DNA of 44,245 bases from the NCBI GenBank assembly GCA_913062525.1, contig CAJXWA010000009.1, positions 1-44,245 on the forward strand. Reading direction: 5' to 3'. This stretch comes from an uncultured Alphaproteobacteria bacterium (GTDB lineage: Bacteria; Pseudomonadota; Alphaproteobacteria; Sneathiellales; Sneathiellaceae). The notes under the pieces are model-generated. The model was not told the DNA's origin, made no database searches, and saw nothing but the letters and a program-made list of their open reading frames with translations. The stretch's first letter is position 1, and every line of letters starts with the position of its first letter. The position numbers and the translations under genes are program-made. Shown in pieces: positions 1-8,304 of the stretch.

Positions 1-75
<75 letters not shown>

Positions 76-82
76 AACACAT

Positions 83-117
83 AAAACGCCGTGCTCGGAT
101 AATGAGCGCGGCGTTTT
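83..117 (+). terminator. Rho-independent terminator of the tRNA
   Basis: A 14-bp stem (83-96 with 104-117, one G-T wobble) closes a seven-base loop eight bases after the tRNA CCA end, and the 3' arm ends in TTTT. The tail from 109 to 126 is repeated exactly at 956-973, after the next gene. Confidence 0.85.
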
Positions 118-227
118 GTCGTTAACAAATGTTCTTGGAAACCACCAATGTTTTAGGTTTCTATATGGGCTTTGGTGATTTAGTTTGAGGTCTAAACATT
201 TATACAAGACGCGCTATGTAGGATCCC

Positions 228-848
228 ATGATAAAAATCGACTCCCTTTTTGTTACTCGCCTCTATCGGTCTTCTCTGTCTGAGTTTACTGAGGGGCCGG
301 ATGCTGTTGAACTTGAAAACTCTTGCCTGTCTATTGCTGACGATGATCAAGCTGGACAGGCGTGGTGCGAGGAAAATGATTATCCCGGTTACACCAGCTA
401 TGCCTCATTGGACGATCTGGCTTGGCGTTTTCCGATCTTCAAAGATCTGGTCAGCGTTCTTGATAAGCATGTGGCCGCATTCGTTAAAGACCTCCAATTC
501 GATCTGGATGATAAAAAACTAAAGATGGATAGCATGTGGATCAATATTTTGCCTGAAGGTGGCTCGCATACATCACACATACATACGCATAGCGTGATCA
601 GTGGTACCACTTATATAACCATTCCCAATGGAGCTGGCGCTATCAAGTTCGAAGACCCACGATCTGCGATGTTGATGGCAGCACCTGAGCGCAAAATTGA
701 CGCCCGAAACGAACTGCGTAAGTTCATCAGTATTGCGCCGAAGGCGGGCGAGATTTTACTTTGGGAAAGCTGGTTACGCCATGAGGTCTCTCTAAACAAA
801 GCCGAAGAAGAACGCATCAGTGTCAGTTTCAATTACGGCTGGGAGTGA
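228..848 (+). CDS. Putative 2OG-Fe(II) oxygenase (TIGR02466-like family)
   Basis: A 206-residue protein resembling the small 2-oxoglutarate/Fe(II) oxygenase-like family TIGR02466 (2OG-FeII_Oxy_5). The family signature HxHxxS followed by SG and Y is seen as His117, His119, Ser122, Ser125-Gly126 and Tyr129. A distal His185 (RHEVS) and Arg197 fit the third iron ligand and the 2-oxoglutarate-binding arginine. No signal peptide, so probably cytoplasmic. The substrate is unknown; members of this family are mostly uncharacterised. The start ATG at 228 has a weak AGGA seven bases upstream. The gene stands alone between two near-identical terminators, next to a tRNA. The family call rests on motif recognition. 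Confidence 0.75.
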   Translation: MIKIDSLFVTRLYRSSLSEFTEGPDAVELENSCLSIADDDQAGQAWCEENDYPGYTSYASLDDLAWRFPIFKDLVSVLDKHVAAFVKDLQFDLDDKKLKMDSMWINILPEGGSHTSHIHTHSVISGTTYITIPNGAGAIKFEDPRSAMLMAAPERKIDARNELRKFISIAPKAGEILLWESWLRHEVSLNKAEEERISVSFNYGWE

Positions 849-934
849 TTGACGGTCTGTTTGTATAAACAGTTAGATTGCTGGTCTCGAGGGCTTCCGT
901 TAGTTGAAGTATCCTAGAAACAAATGTTTAACGA

Positions 935-964
935 CGCCGTGCCCACTTCTGGGCTCGGCGTTTT
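935..964 (+). terminator. Terminator after the oxygenase gene (probably bidirectional)
   Basis: CGCCGTGCCC (935-944) pairs with GGGCTCGGCG (951-960) with one mismatch around a six-base loop, followed by TTTT. It separates the plus-strand oxygenase from the convergent oxyR, whose stop codon lies in the tail. It is a near copy of the tRNA terminator at 83-117. Confidence 0.8.
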
Positions 965-968
965 GTCG

Positions 969-1874
969 TTAACCGGTGTGAGTTCGAGCCGTGATAATCG
1001 TCATTGCCAGTTTCTCGAACTCCGCTCGTCGGCTCGACGCTGCGCGCCAAACCAGGCCAATGGTTCTAAACGGTTGATTGTTGAGGGGGATCAGTGAAAT
1101 GTTTTTGGTAGGCATAAGCCCGCTTTCGCTAACTAGCTTTGGGATTAAGGTAACACCGAGGTTAGATGCAACCATTTGAACTAATGTCGCCAAACTTGTT
1201 GCCCCAAATTGGGCGCGGTTTGCCCTATCTCCCAAACTGCATGCATCGAGGGCATGGTCACGGAGACAATGCCCGTCTTCGAGGAGAAGCAAAGATTGGC
1301 CGAGCAGATCTTTGTTGTAGACTATCTGGCGCCTTGAAAGCTCATGTTTCGATGTACAAGCAAATTGGAATTCATCGTCAAATAGAGGATGAACCTCTAG
1401 TCCGTCAATATTATAGGGAAGGGCAATAATTGCGATATCCAATTGTCCCTCATGAAGTTTTGATAAAAGCAGATCAGTTTGTTCTTCGCGGAGTAGGAGC
1501 TGCAGCCCTGGATATTCTTGAGTAATGGCGGGGACGATGTCATGAACGAGGTAAGGCCCAACAGTGGGAATGATCCCCATCTTCATTATACCTGTCATTG
1601 GTAGCTGATGAGTGCGGGCGAGATCAATAATGTCTTCCGCTTCCGTAATAAGGCGTCGAGCCCGCTTGGCAACCTTATGGCCGAAGTCCGTGATAAGCAC
1701 TTGACGTTTCGTGCGTTCCGCTAGGTTAGATCCAAGCAGTTCTTCTAAATCTCGTATTCCGGCGCTCAACGTTGAGGGTGTGACGTTGCAAACTTTGGCC
1801 GCTTTACCAAAATGCTCTTCGTCAACCAGGGCGATGAGATATTCCAGTCGCTTCAGGGAGGGGAGCGTTTTCAT
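969..1874 (-). CDS. oxyR: OxyR, hydrogen-peroxide-sensing LysR-type activator
   Basis: A 301-residue LysR-family regulator. The N-terminal helix-turn-helix covers about residues 5-65 ([18 protein letters not shown]). The C-terminal sensor half contains the OxyR redox motif [11 protein letters not shown] with Cys203 and a second Cys212 nine residues later, the spacing of Cys199/Cys208 in E. coli OxyR. Peroxide forms a disulfide between these cysteines and switches the tetramer to activate defence genes. It is transcribed away from dps-katA, classic OxyR targets, so direct control of the divergent promoter is likely. The ATG at 1874 lacks a strong Shine-Dalgarno, but the N-terminus aligns with the family. 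Confidence 0.95.
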   Translation of the reverse strand: MKTLPSLKRLEYLIALVDEEHFGKAAKVCNVTPSTLSAGIRDLEELLGSNLAERTKRQVLITDFGHKVAKRARRLITEAEDIIDLARTHQLPMTGIMKMGIIPTVGPYLVHDIVPAITQEYPGLQLLLREEQTDLLLSKLHEGQLDIAIIALPYNIDGLEVHPLFDDEFQFACTSKHELSRRQIVYNKDLLGQSLLLLEDGHCLRDHALDACSLGDRANRAQFGATSLATLVQMVASNLGVTLIPKLVSESGLMPTKNISLIPLNNQPFRTIGLVWRAASSRRAEFEKLAMTIITARTHTG

Positions 1875-1909
1875 GTCTGCTTTTCTATAATTCGGATTTT
1901 ACACACTAT

Positions 1910-1924
1910 ATACCAATTTTGTAT
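1910..1924. promoter_or_regulatory. Candidate OxyR-type operator (ATAC-N7-GTAT)
   Basis: A 15-bp imperfect dyad ATACCAATTTTGTAT in the oxyR-dps intergenic region; six of seven arm positions pair. The 4-7-4 layout matches one half of the OxyR consensus ATAG-N7-CTAT with the G/C pair swapped. I see no good second half at the expected spacing. It is placed between the divergent starts, which suits autoregulation and dps-katA activation. Confidence 0.4.
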
Positions 1925-2000
1925 CGTTTTACAATATTATGTAGTGCTCCTATTTTGTTTTCAAGCAGATCGACTATTTAATTCAGTAAGGGATAGCAAG

Positions 2001-2474
2001 ATGAATGTAGATATGAATATCGGTATCGAAAATAACGATAGGGAAGCCATCGCAAAGGGTCTCTCAAAACTTTTAGCAGACAGTTACACACTCTATCTTA
2101 AAACACATAATTTTCATTGGAATGTGACTGGACCAATGTTTTCCAGTTTGCATTTGATGTTTGAAACTCAATATACGGAATTGGCAGTGGCGGTTGATGA
2201 TATTGCTGAACGTATTAGAGCCCTTGGATTGAAGGCGCCGGGCTCTTACGCACAATTCTCAAAACTTACGACCATCAAAGAAGAGGAGGGAAATCCAAAA
2301 GCAGAACAGATGATTTTACAGCTGATCAGGGATCACGAGTTGGTCATTAGAACTGCAAGGGAGGTCTTTCAGTTAGCGGATGAAGCTGGTGACGAGCCAA
2401 CAGCGGATTTGCTAACCCAGCGCATGCAGCTACATGAGAAAACAAACTGGATGCTGCGAGCCACCATTGAGTGA
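2001..2474 (+). CDS. dps: Dps-family DNA-binding ferritin-like protein
   Basis: A 157-residue Dps miniferritin that oxidises Fe(II) with hydrogen peroxide and stores iron, protecting DNA from Fenton damage. The inter-subunit ferroxidase residues are His39 (HWNV), His51, Glu55, Asp66 and Glu70 with the family spacing 12-4-11-4. The reading frame is open further upstream, but the ATG at 2001 is preferred: it is preceded by AAGGGA, gives the usual Dps length, and the extra upstream residues look like translated promoter. There is no obvious Lys-rich DNA-binding tail, only a short acidic N-terminus. katA starts 51 bases downstream, probably in the same transcript under OxyR. Confidence 0.93.
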   Translation: MNVDMNIGIENNDREAIAKGLSKLLADSYTLYLKTHNFHWNVTGPMFSSLHLMFETQYTELAVAVDDIAERIRALGLKAPGSYAQFSKLTTIKEEEGNPKAEQMILQLIRDHELVIRTAREVFQLADEAGDEPTADLLTQRMQLHEKTNWMLRATIE

Positions 2475-2525
2475 TTTTCAAACAACATTTATCGACCACC
2501 AAATTTACAAAGAGAGGATCAAGAA

Positions 2526-3962
2526 ATGAGTAAAAAACTGACAACCAATGCAGGTGCGCCCGTTGTTGATAATCAAAATGTCATGACCGCTGGTCCGCGC
2601 GGTCCACAGTTGTTGCAGGATGTTTGGTATTTGGAAAAGCTCGCCCATTTCGACCGCGAAGTCATTCCAGAACGCCGGATGCATGCTAAAGGTTCGGCGG
2701 CATACGGGACCTTCACAGTAACCCATGATATTACGAAATATACGCGCGCTAAGATATTCTCTGAAATCGGCAAGAAAACAGATTTGTTTACTCGTTTTAC
2801 AACGGTTGCAGGGGAACGTGGTGCTGCTGATGCGGAGCGTGATATTCGCGGTTTCGCAGTTAAATTCTATACAGAAGAAGGTAATTGGGATTTGGTCGGT
2901 AATAATACACCCGTATTTTTCCTGCGCGACCCTATGAAATTCCCAGACCTTAACCATGCCGTCAAGCGGGATCCGCGCACGAACATGCGGAGTGCCAAAA
3001 ACAATTGGGACTTCTGGACATCATTACCAGAAGCATTGCATCAGGTGACAATCGTTATGAGTGACCGCGGGTTGCCTGCGACTTATCGCCATATGCACGG
3101 ATTTGGGAGCCATACTTTCAGCTTCATTAATGCTCAAAACGAACGGTACTGGGTCAAGTTTCACTTTAAATCCCAACAAGGGATCGAAAACCTGACCGAC
3201 CAACAAGCAGAGGTATTGATTGGCAAGGATCGGGAAAGTCATCATCGGGATCTTTATGAGAGTGTCGAAAACGGTGATAACCCAAAATGGACTTTGCAGG
3301 TTCAAATTATGCCAGAAGCAGATGCCGGTAAGGTGGCATACAACCCATTTGATCTAACGAAGATCTGGCCGCATAGCGATTATCCCCTGCAAGACGTTGG
3401 CGTCATGGAGTTGAACCGAAACCCTGATAACTACTTTGCTGAAGTTGAACAGTCGGCATTTAATCCTGCAAGCGTTGTTCCTGGAATTAGTTTCTCTCCC
3501 GACAAAATGTTGCAGGGACGCTTGTTCTCATACGGTGATGCTCAGCGGTATCGTCTTGGTGTGAACCATCATCTGATCCCAGTGAATGCGCCGCGGTGTC
3601 CGACTAATAGCTACCATCGGGATGGAGCCATGCGAGTGGACGGAAACTTTGGATCTAAATTAGGGTACGAGCCAAATGATCAAGGGGAATGGGCCGAACA
3701 ACCGGACTTCAGCGAACCACCACTTTTGCTTGATGGTGATGCCGCTCATTGGAACCACAGAGTGGATGAGGATTATTATAGCCAACCTGGAGATTTGTTT
3801 AGATTGATGACGGCTGATCAACAGCAGGTACTATTTGAAAATACCGCACGATCTATGGGCGGTGTACCCAAGGAAATTCAAATGCGGCATATTAATAACT
3901 GCTTGAAGGCCGATGTTGCCTATGGCGAGGGCATTGCTAATGCACTTGGGATAACACTGTAA
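2526..3962 (+). CDS. katA: Catalase, small-subunit monofunctional haem type
   Basis: A 478-residue haem catalase that dismutates hydrogen peroxide to water and oxygen. The distal histidine is His53 (ERRMHAKG), the conserved asparagine lies in VGNNTP (126-127), and the proximal haem-ligand tyrosine is Tyr336 ([12 protein letters not shown]). The length fits small-subunit clade 3 catalases, with no C-terminal flavodoxin-like domain. No signal peptide is present, so it should be cytoplasmic. The start is supported by GAGAGGA upstream. It follows dps and lies beside oxyR, a compact peroxide-response locus. The gene symbol is by convention; katE or katB names would be equally possible. Confidence 0.96.
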   Translation: MSKKLTTNAGAPVVDNQNVMTAGPRGPQLLQDVWYLEKLAHFDREVIPERRMHAKGSAAYGTFTVTHDITKYTRAKIFSEIGKKTDLFTRFTTVAGERGAADAERDIRGFAVKFYTEEGNWDLVGNNTPVFFLRDPMKFPDLNHAVKRDPRTNMRSAKNNWDFWTSLPEALHQVTIVMSDRGLPATYRHMHGFGSHTFSFINAQNERYWVKFHFKSQQGIENLTDQQAEVLIGKDRESHHRDLYESVENGDNPKWTLQVQIMPEADAGKVAYNPFDLTKIWPHSDYPLQDVGVMELNRNPDNYFAEVEQSAFNPASVVPGISFSPDKMLQGRLFSYGDAQRYRLGVNHHLIPVNAPRCPTNSYHRDGAMRVDGNFGSKLGYEPNDQGEWAEQPDFSEPPLLLDGDAAHWNHRVDEDYYSQPGDLFRLMTADQQQVLFENTARSMGGVPKEIQMRHINNCLKADVAYGEGIANALGITL

Positions 3963-3980
3963 TTCTCAACACAAAACTAA

Positions 3981-4015
3981 CAGAACCCTCTGAATTCTCT
4001 ACACAGAGGGTTCTG
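3981..4015. terminator. Hairpin between convergent katA and modC
   Basis: A perfect 12-bp inverted repeat CAGAACCCTCTG / CAGAGGGTTCTG (3981-3992 and 4004-4015) with an 11-base loop, 18 bases after the katA stop. There is no clear T-run on the plus strand. It sits between converging genes and may stop transcription from both sides. Confidence 0.65.
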
Positions 4016-4063
4016 CCATATGCGGAGAATTAAAATGAAATTTCGCAGCTTAGGTGAAATCCA

Positions 4064-5149
4064 TCAATCCAATAATGCGATGCTCTTGATTAATGCTGTA
4101 ACTGGACTGCCTTTTGTCAGAGCAAGGGCTTCGAAAGATTTCCGGGTGATCCGCGCTATAATCTTTGCGCCGCCTTCTTTTTGTCCGAGCTCAAGAAAGA
4201 CAGTGGCTTGAAACTCACCCATGGGCTGGATGCTGATCACTCGCGCTTCAATGATATTTTGGATACTGAGTTGGTCAGGGAGGGGACCTTGACAAAGGCC
4301 AACGTCTGAGGCGGTAACGCGTAATCTATGGGCACTTCCCAGCGGGCCAACTGTCCCCGGGACAATCATTTCCGCACCAGCAATAGAAAGTGTGGTTAAA
4401 CCGTATTTTTCATCGTATTTTACAACAACCCCTTCAATCAATGCTGCGGCTTCTGGCGCCCGAGAAAAAGGGAGTTCTGGATTGTTAAGGAGGTCAATGA
4501 GTGCACCAGATGTACTAACACTGCCACCTTCCATAAAAACCATATGATCGGCAAGACGTTCAACCTCAGCCATGTCATGGCTGACGTATAAAATGGGGAT
4601 TTCCATGCGTTCGTGCAGGCGTTCAAGGTAGGGCAATATTTCGTTTCGGCTCGCGTGATCAAGCGCAGCAAGCGGCTCGTCCATAAGAAGGATCTCAGGG
4701 GCTGATAGGAGTGCCCGGCCAATGGCGACGCGTTGGCGTTCCCCTCCTGATAGGTTTTGCGGGGATCGGTTCAAGGGTTTGTTCAAACCAAGAAGGTCTA
4801 TGACATTATCCAGAGACAAATGTGTGTTTGGCGCTTTATAGCGCCTTTGTCCATAAGTGAGATTGCCACTTACGGAAAGATGATTGAAGAGACTGGCTTC
4901 TTGGAAAACATACCCGATTGGGCGTTTATGAGGCGGGAGAAAGATTTTCTGATCCTGCCACACTATGCCGCCCACTGAAAGGGATCCATTAGTTAGTTGG
5001 TCTAATCCTGCAATACATCGAAGCACTGATGTTTTCCCGCAGCCCGACGGGCCAAAAATTGCAGTGACACCGTGCGATGGTATTGAAAATTGTGCGTTTA
5101 GGTTGAAGTCACCGACTTTACCGCTGAAACTTGCGTCAATAGTGCTCAT
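4064..5149 (-). CDS. modC: ModC, molybdate ABC transporter ATPase
   Basis: A 361-residue ATP-binding subunit of the ModABC molybdate importer. Walker A is GPSGCGKT (33-40), followed by the signature LSGGERQR and Walker B LLMDEP with LAALD. The C-terminal third (from about residue 285) resembles the TOBE/mop oxyanion-binding domain usual in ModC. The ATG overlaps the modB stop by four bases (ATGA), indicating translational coupling. It energises uptake of molybdate for molybdenum cofactor enzymes; no such enzyme is encoded in the window. Sulfate/thiosulfate transporter ATPases are related, but the modA-modB neighbours settle the call. Confidence 0.93.
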   Translation of the reverse strand: MSTIDASFSGKVGDFNLNAQFSIPSHGVTAIFGPSGCGKTSVLRCIAGLDQLTNGSLSVGGIVWQDQKIFLPPHKRPIGYVFQEASLFNHLSVSGNLTYGQRRYKAPNTHLSLDNVIDLLGLNKPLNRSPQNLSGGERQRVAIGRALLSAPEILLMDEPLAALDHASRNEILPYLERLHERMEIPILYVSHDMAEVERLADHMVFMEGGSVSTSGALIDLLNNPELPFSRAPEAAALIEGVVVKYDEKYGLTTLSIAGAEMIVPGTVGPLGSAHRLRVTASDVGLCQGPLPDQLSIQNIIEARVISIQPMGEFQATVFLELGQKEGGAKIIARITRKSFEALALTKGSPVTALIKSIALLD

Positions 5150-5811
5150 GTCAGTCTATTTCTCATTCTTTTTTCAGCAACGGACATAATCAAGATAACA
5201 AGAAAGGAAAAGAGCAACATTCCTGCCGCAAGAATATGGGCCTTGTCCCACTCTAACGTTTCAACAAAATCATAGATGGCAACCGATAACACTTTGGTTT
5301 CCCCCGGAATATTGCCGCCAATCATCAACACAACGCCAAATTCGCCCATTGTGTGTGCAAAGCCGAGCACTGCACCTGTTAGCAAACCAGGGCGGGCAAG
5401 TGGGAGCGCGATGGTAAAAAAGGCATCAAGTGGAGACGCTCGCAAAGTGGCAGCAACCTCTAAGGGGCGTTCCCCAATGGCTTCAAACGCGTTACGGACA
5501 GGTTGGACGACAAAAGGCAGGGAGTAGATAACTGAGCCGACAACCAGACCGGCAAATGTAAAGGGCAGAGTGTGCCCAAATATGGCCTCAGCAAACTGCC
5601 CCACCGGGCTTGATGGTCCCAATATCAAAAGGAGGTAAAACCCAAGGACAGTTGGTGGCAAGATCAAAGGTAGTGCAACTACAGCACCGACAATTTCTTT
5701 CCATTTCGCGCGTGAGCGGGTAAGCCACCACGCTATGGGCGTCCCAATTAACAGCAGTAGAAAGGTTGTAATCGTTGCCAGTTTTAAGGTCAGTATGACC
5801 GCTTCCCACAT
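5146..5811 (-). CDS. modB: ModB, molybdate ABC transporter permease
   Basis: A 221-residue inner-membrane permease with about five hydrophobic helices and the typical ModB motifs [14 protein letters not shown] and, in the cytoplasmic EAA loop, [14 protein letters not shown]...[12 protein letters not shown]. Two copies form the channel that receives molybdate from ModA and is powered by ModC. Length and N-terminus ([12 protein letters not shown]) match the family. It overlaps modC by four bases and follows modA by 46 bases, so the three form one minus-strand operon. Confidence 0.94.
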   Translation of the reverse strand: MWEAVILTLKLATITTFLLLLIGTPIAWWLTRSRAKWKEIVGAVVALPLILPPTVLGFYLLLILGPSSPVGQFAEAIFGHTLPFTFAGLVVGSVIYSLPFVVQPVRNAFEAIGERPLEVAATLRASPLDAFFTIALPLARPGLLTGAVLGFAHTMGEFGVVLMIGGNIPGETKVLSVAIYDFVETLEWDKAHILAAGMLLFSFLVILIMSVAEKRMRNRLT

Positions 5812-5857
5812 TGTATCGTGCTCCGAATTTGAGGGCTGAATTTACGTTTTAAAAATG

Positions 5858-6658
5858 CTAGTTGGCACCGTAGCCGTATTTTTCAATTACTCTGCGTGCC
5901 TTTTCGCTTTTGAGGAATTTATAAAACGCCGAGGCTATTGGGTTTGTCTCTCCTCGTCTTAATAAAATGGCGTCTTGCTTGATCTGCGTATAAAAATGTG
6001 ACGGGATGATCCAGCTTGACCCCTCTGAAATATTTTTGATCTGGGAGAGGGCTGCAAAACCCATTTGAGCATTACCAGTGAACACAAATTGAAAGGCTTG
6101 CGCAATATTACTGCCTTTAACAATTTTGTCTTTTACATCGGTATAAATGCCAAGCTTCATTAAGGTTTCGACAGCGGCTCTGCCATATGGGGCTGTTTTT
6201 GGATTGGCGATTGCCAGCCGATTAAATGCTGCAGGATTACTCAAGACCTCTGCATTATTGTCTATCAGATCAGGGTCAGCACTGTAGAGAGCAATTTTGC
6301 CCAAAGCGTAAGTGAAACGAGTTCCGGGGATACTTAGTCCATCAGTCTCTATTTTTTTGACTGTCTGGGTATCGGCCGAGAGGAAAACCTCAAAAGGGGC
6401 ACCGTTGGTGATTTGAATATAAAGTTTTCCAGTTGAGCCAAAACTAAGCAGGGCCCTGTGGCCGGTTTCCTTCTCAAACGCCGAGGCAATTTCTTTACCG
6501 GCAGACGTGAAGTTAGAAGCCATGGCCACATAGGTTACATTGGCTGTATTGCCATGGGCTGTTGGAGATGACGATGCGGCCGCTAAAAACACTGCAATGC
6601 AAATTCCGGCACTAATTGACGCTTTAATCACAGTCTTTAAAAATTCCATTCTTGGCAT
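5858..6658 (-). CDS. modA: ModA, periplasmic molybdate-binding protein
   Basis: Periplasmic solute-binding protein of the molybdate ABC importer. A signal peptide (hydrophobic stretch SAGICIAVFLAAA) precedes the mature domain, which starts about NVTYVAMASNFTS. Family motifs include FSFGSTGKLY-type residues (LLSFGSTGKL) and GAPFEVFLSAD. The open frame extends upstream to a TTG at 6691, but that start would put RFRVW ahead of the signal peptide. ATG at 6658 (MPRMEF) or 6649 (MEF) is more natural, and neither has a strong Shine-Dalgarno. First gene of modABC. I found no molybdenum-cofactor riboswitch; a weak dyad at 6795-6817 might be an operator. Confidence 0.92.
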   Translation of the reverse strand: MPRMEFLKTVIKASISAGICIAVFLAAASSSPTAHGNTANVTYVAMASNFTSAGKEIASAFEKETGHRALLSFGSTGKLYIQITNGAPFEVFLSADTQTVKKIETDGLSIPGTRFTYALGKIALYSADPDLIDNNAEVLSNPAAFNRLAIANPKTAPYGRAAVETLMKLGIYTDVKDKIVKGSNIAQAFQFVFTGNAQMGFAALSQIKNISEGSSWIIPSHFYTQIKQDAILLRRGETNPIASAFYKFLKSEKARRVIEKYGYGAN

Positions 6659-6794
6659 AGTCCACACCCGAAATCGAACCGAAATTTTCAACTTTAATCA
6701 ACAAGCCGAAGCGTTCTTTTCTGGCTCGCGCCTCTTGAGAAACAGTTAATTCATGGTTGCAGTCAGCTCTTATGCTAGGCACTACCACCCCATT

Positions 6795-6817
6795 GTTATG
6801 TCGTTAAAGTATATAAC
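6795..6817. promoter_or_regulatory. Possible operator upstream of modA
   Basis: The dyad GTTATGT (6795-6801) and ATATAAC (6811-6817), with one mismatch, lies about 140 bases upstream of modA. E. coli ModE sites have CGTTAT and ATAACG arms 12 bases apart; here GTTAT and ATAAC are 13 apart, so the resemblance is only partial. It also abuts the cyclase terminator hairpin. Weak candidate. Confidence 0.2.
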
Positions 6818-6855
6818 CATAAGCGTTATGTAAAAGAGTATTCTAACGCTTATGG
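6817..6855 (-). terminator. Terminator hairpin of the cyclase gene
   Basis: A perfect 12-bp inverted repeat CCATAAGCGTTA / TAACGCTTATGG (6817-6828 and 6844-6855) with a 15-base loop, overlapping the stop codon of the minus-strand cyclase. On the minus strand it is followed by an A/T-rich tail without a long T-run. Confidence 0.55.
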
Positions 6856-8139
6856 GGCTTGGCTATCGGGAAAATCGTTTTGGTGTTGGAACTCTTCTTG
6901 AATGCGTTTTAATTCCTGAATGGCTCCCGTGATATTCTCACCGTTCAAAATGCTGACCTTAACAAACTCGCCGGTTCGGGTCATCAACGCGCCGTTTGTT
7001 GATCTGCGGCCCTTAACGTTTATCAGTTTGTAAGTATCAACAGGTCTGGAAAACCCTTTAGGAGTAATGGAGGATGCTTTTTCAAATTCCCCATGATTTT
7101 TGAGTAATGTATAAGAGGTTTCACTGATCAAAATCGTATCAGGCTTTGTGGCGCTTTGAAGGCGCGCAGTTAAATTTACGGGGCTTCCAAGAATTGTATA
7201 TTCTAAACGTTGCTCTGATCCGAAGTTGCCAACGGTGCAATATCCGGTATTTATTCCCATGCGCACCTGAATGGGTTTGGATATACCCTTTTCAACCCAT
7301 AGGTCCTGTAGTTCCGCCACTCGCTCTCGCATTCGAAGCGCCATATTGGCACATTTTAGAGCATCTTCGGCTTCGCCATCAGATTCAGGGTCCCCAAAGA
7401 ATACAAGAATTGCATCCCCAATAAACTTATCGATGGTACCGCCATATTCCAAAGCGATTTTCGACATTTCGCTTAAATAGGTATTGATAACAAAGGCAAG
7501 TTTTTCAGGCTCCATCCCGTCACTGATCTCTGTAAAACCAACGATGTCGGAGAAAAATATTGTTAAATTTTTACGAGTGAGATTATTCGCTCCGTTATTT
7601 TCGTTGGAAAAAATGGATTGGTAAATTTGGGGAGATAGATATTTTGCAAGCCGGGTTGCAAGTTCTTCCAATCGGGTGGATTTTTCGACGATTTTTTCCT
7701 GATCCTTGATCCTCTCGTCTATTAGACGATCCCGCTCAACACTGAGTTCGTATTCTTTTGTTCGGTCAACAAATTGACCTTGGATCCCATTTAGGTAAGA
7801 AAAATTCGGATCTTCTGTATAAGTCGCTAACAGAGAGAAAACTCGTTTTTCACCATTTTGGGTCACAAATATTTCTGGAATTAAAACATGCCTGTCTTGT
7901 TTCAGCTTTGTTTCGAAGTTTTCAATTTCTTCCGGAGTTACCCCTAATTGTCCCAAAATGTCGAGGAAATGCAGGTTCTCGACATTTCCAAGTATTGGGA
8001 AGAATGAGAGAAAGTTCTCGTTGGTTCGAAGGACTTTGAGGTCAGTGTTGGCAAAAAATGCTGCCGTAATAGCGTTTCGAAAATTGAAAAAGCTGAGATC
8101 AATAATATTGGGTTGGCTAAAAAAGCTTTCCAGATTCAT
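6850..8139 (-). CDS. PAS-linked class III adenylate cyclase
   Basis: A 429-residue soluble protein. An N-terminal PAS-like domain (about 15-135) and a short coiled coil lead into a class III nucleotide cyclase domain (about 190-370). Metal-binding aspartates are Asp198 (FSDIVGFT) and Asp242 (KFIGDAI). Purine-specifying residues are Lys238 and Thr315, the Lys/Thr pattern of class IIIb adenylate cyclases, and the transition-state pair is Asn322 and Arg326 (NLTAR). All catalytic positions are present, so it should make cAMP. The ATG at 8139 is chosen because TTGGAG lies seven bases upstream; the longer frame from a TTG at 8151 would start inside that ribosome-binding site. No cAMP receptor gene is nearby. 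Confidence 0.88.
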   Translation of the reverse strand: MNLESFFSQPNIIDLSFFNFRNAITAAFFANTDLKVLRTNENFLSFFPILGNVENLHFLDILGQLGVTPEEIENFETKLKQDRHVLIPEIFVTQNGEKRVFSLLATYTEDPNFSYLNGIQGQFVDRTKEYELSVERDRLIDERIKDQEKIVEKSTRLEELATRLAKYLSPQIYQSIFSNENNGANNLTRKNLTIFFSDIVGFTEISDGMEPEKLAFVINTYLSEMSKIALEYGGTIDKFIGDAILVFFGDPESDGEAEDALKCANMALRMRERVAELQDLWVEKGISKPIQVRMGINTGYCTVGNFGSEQRLEYTILGSPVNLTARLQSATKPDTILISETSYTLLKNHGEFEKASSITPKGFSRPVDTYKLINVKGRRSTNGALMTRTGEFVKVSILNGENITGAIQELKRIQEEFQHQNDFPDSQAP

Positions 8140-8254
8140 AATACGCTCCAAATATTTTAAACAGGACTTATCGTACTGACTTTTGGGGAGCTAGAGCTTA
8201 ATTGACATAACGGTTTTGTGATACACCTAATTTTCTGAAGTGTGAGGCACAAAA

Positions 8255-8295
8255 TCGGGGGCTAGCTTTCGAAAAATTCCGTGCAGTACCCCCGA
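8255..8295 (-). terminator. Terminator of the hydrolase gene
   Basis: On the minus strand, TCGGGGG (8295-8289) pairs with CCCCCGA (8261-8255) and is followed by TTTTGTG, about ten bases after the hydrolase stop. The 27-base loop is long, but the G/C stem and T-tract fit intrinsic termination. Confidence 0.65.
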
Positions 8296-8304
8296 AACAT
8301 TAAC

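Noticed and set aside
1812-2000. N-terminal extension of the dps frame (63 extra residues)
   Set aside because: The extension is translated oxyR start and promoter sequence; ATG 2001 has a good ribosome-binding site and gives the normal Dps length.
2505-2957. 150-residue minus-strand open frame over the 5' part of katA
   Set aside because: Mirror of the catalase gene; no motif and no ribosome-binding site.
6659-6849. Molybdenum-cofactor riboswitch upstream of modA
   Set aside because: I could not find the conserved multi-helix core; only short dyads are present, one explained as the cyclase terminator.
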